Shown: positions 21,462-22,025 of the stretch, one piece after another | Numbering within the stretch: the first letter of the stretch is position 1 | How the letters are laid out: every line of letters starts with the position of its first letter | Origin: JBDIVL01 sp039794405 | GTDB taxonomy: Bacteria; Planctomycetota; Brocadiia; Brocadiales; Brocadiaceae | Assembly: GCA_039794405.1 (NCBI GenBank) | Contig: JBDIVL010000060.1 | Span: forward strand, 1 to 22,025 | DNA: 22,025 bases | Direction: 5' to 3' | Translations under genes and position numbers: made by a program | The notes under the pieces: model-generated | The model's input: only the letters and a program-made list of their open reading frames with translations | Told to the model about the DNA's origin: nothing | The model's database searches: none

Positions 21462-21528
21462 TAGTCATGTATCAGAGAGACGAACGCGATAATGCGAATG
21501 ATGTTAGTAACCTTCATTGGCCTGCTCC

Positions 21529-22025
21529 TTATTTACGACGATCAATCGTATAGCCACCTGCCTTACCAAGAAAGGGAATTGCTAACATACCTGGCAGAAT
21601 TGTACAACGCTTTGTATCTCGGAAATTCCAGAGACCGATTGTCATACCTTCATGTCCCATGCGTGGTTGATCCCTGTATGTGCCCAGAAATCGGTCCCAC
21701 AATGGAAGGTTAAAACCGAAATTGGAGTTGGTCTCGTAATACACTACCGAATGGTGCACCCGGTGCATTTCAGGGGTTACTACGATCCAGCGCAGCATAC
21801 GGTCCAAACCGCGCAGTATACGAACGTTGCCATGGTTGAACATAGATGTGGCATTCAGTAGCACTTCGAATATAACCACGCCTAACACAGGCGGGCCTAT
21901 AACCACAACCACGCCGAACTTGATTACCATTGACAATATGATCTCAAAAGGATGAAACCGGATTCCTGTGGTGACATCGAAGTCCAAATCTGCATGGTGC
22001 ATACGGTGTATTCTCCAGAAGATAG
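21529..22025 (-). CDS. Sterol desaturase / fatty acid hydroxylase family protein, partial
   Basis: The right window edge cuts off the 5' part; 164 codons of the C-terminus are present. The histidine boxes of the di-iron membrane oxygenase family are seen: HRMHHADLDFD at the very start (in frame across 22002-22025), then HRVHHSVVYY with NSNFG, separated by a membrane stretch MVIKFGVVVVIGPPVLGVVI. These enzymes hydroxylate or desaturate lipids in the membrane using oxygen; an anaerobic host would make the role puzzling. The C-terminal end GYTIDRRK looks natural. No functional partner is visible. Reading frame intact within the window. Confidence 0.9.
   Translation of the reverse strand, partial: IFWRIHRMHHADLDFDVTTGIRFHPFEIILSMVIKFGVVVVIGPPVLGVVIFEVLLNATSMFNHGNVRILRGLDRMLRWIVVTPEMHRVHHSVVYYETNSNFGFNLPLWDRFLGTYRDQPRMGHEGMTIGLWNFRDTKRCTILPGMLAIPFLGKAGGYTIDRRK

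Overview
The window looks like a chromosomal segment of a Gram-negative environmental bacterium with a base composition near that of anammox Planctomycetota (Brocadia/Kuenenia-like). This is an inference from gene style only: a di-haem cytochrome c peroxidase, a radical SAM-arsenite methyltransferase fusion, a Tat-lipoprotein amidohydrolase, a sterol desaturase-family protein, and many REP hairpins with REP-associated transposases. No rRNA, tRNA or ribosomal protein gene is present to fix the taxon.

Left part (1-7730) is an accessory 'graveyard'. It opens with the 3' end of a group II intron (domains V and VI), followed at once by an intact RAYT-type Y1 transposase and its REP hairpin. Then come an AbiTii-type protein, a nonsense-mutated second RAYT joined to a doubly frameshifted nuclease-like pseudogene, a hicA-hicB pair on the minus strand, a decayed Y1-transposase element with long terminal inverted repeats, a DUF2281 antitoxin with a frameshifted PemK/MazF toxin, a small exported protein, an orphan broken hicB, a GC-rich quinone-oxidoreductase-like gene, and a PD-(D/E)XK-like gene whose tail is replaced by a ParE remnant. 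Several of these genes end in, or directly follow, attC-like sites: a convincing 60-bp site at 6987-7046, plausible ones at 5598-5663 and 1776-1862, and a half site at 3010-3032. I read the stretch as remains of an integron gene-cassette array, with no integrase in view.

Middle part (7922-15628) is quieter and mostly minus strand: mscL with a C-terminal zinc ribbon, a YtcJ-like amidohydrolase, a miniature element, two YcaC-like cysteine hydrolases (one with a signal peptide), an FMN reductase, an aldehyde dehydrogenase remnant and a pirin. Pirin, FMN reductase and YcaC-type genes suggest an electrophile/quinone stress cluster. A plus-strand zinc alcohol dehydrogenase follows, with a long attC-like sequence behind it.

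Right part (15961-22025) holds a 117-bp inverted-repeat element, the cytochrome c peroxidase gene, a zinc-ribbon protein of unknown role, a DUF1566 membrane-anchored protein, the 621-residue radical SAM/ArsM fusion, a TrmO C-terminal remnant and a sterol desaturase-family gene running off the right edge. REP copies at 708-735 and 17933-17960 show compensatory stem changes, so the hairpin itself appears to be conserved.
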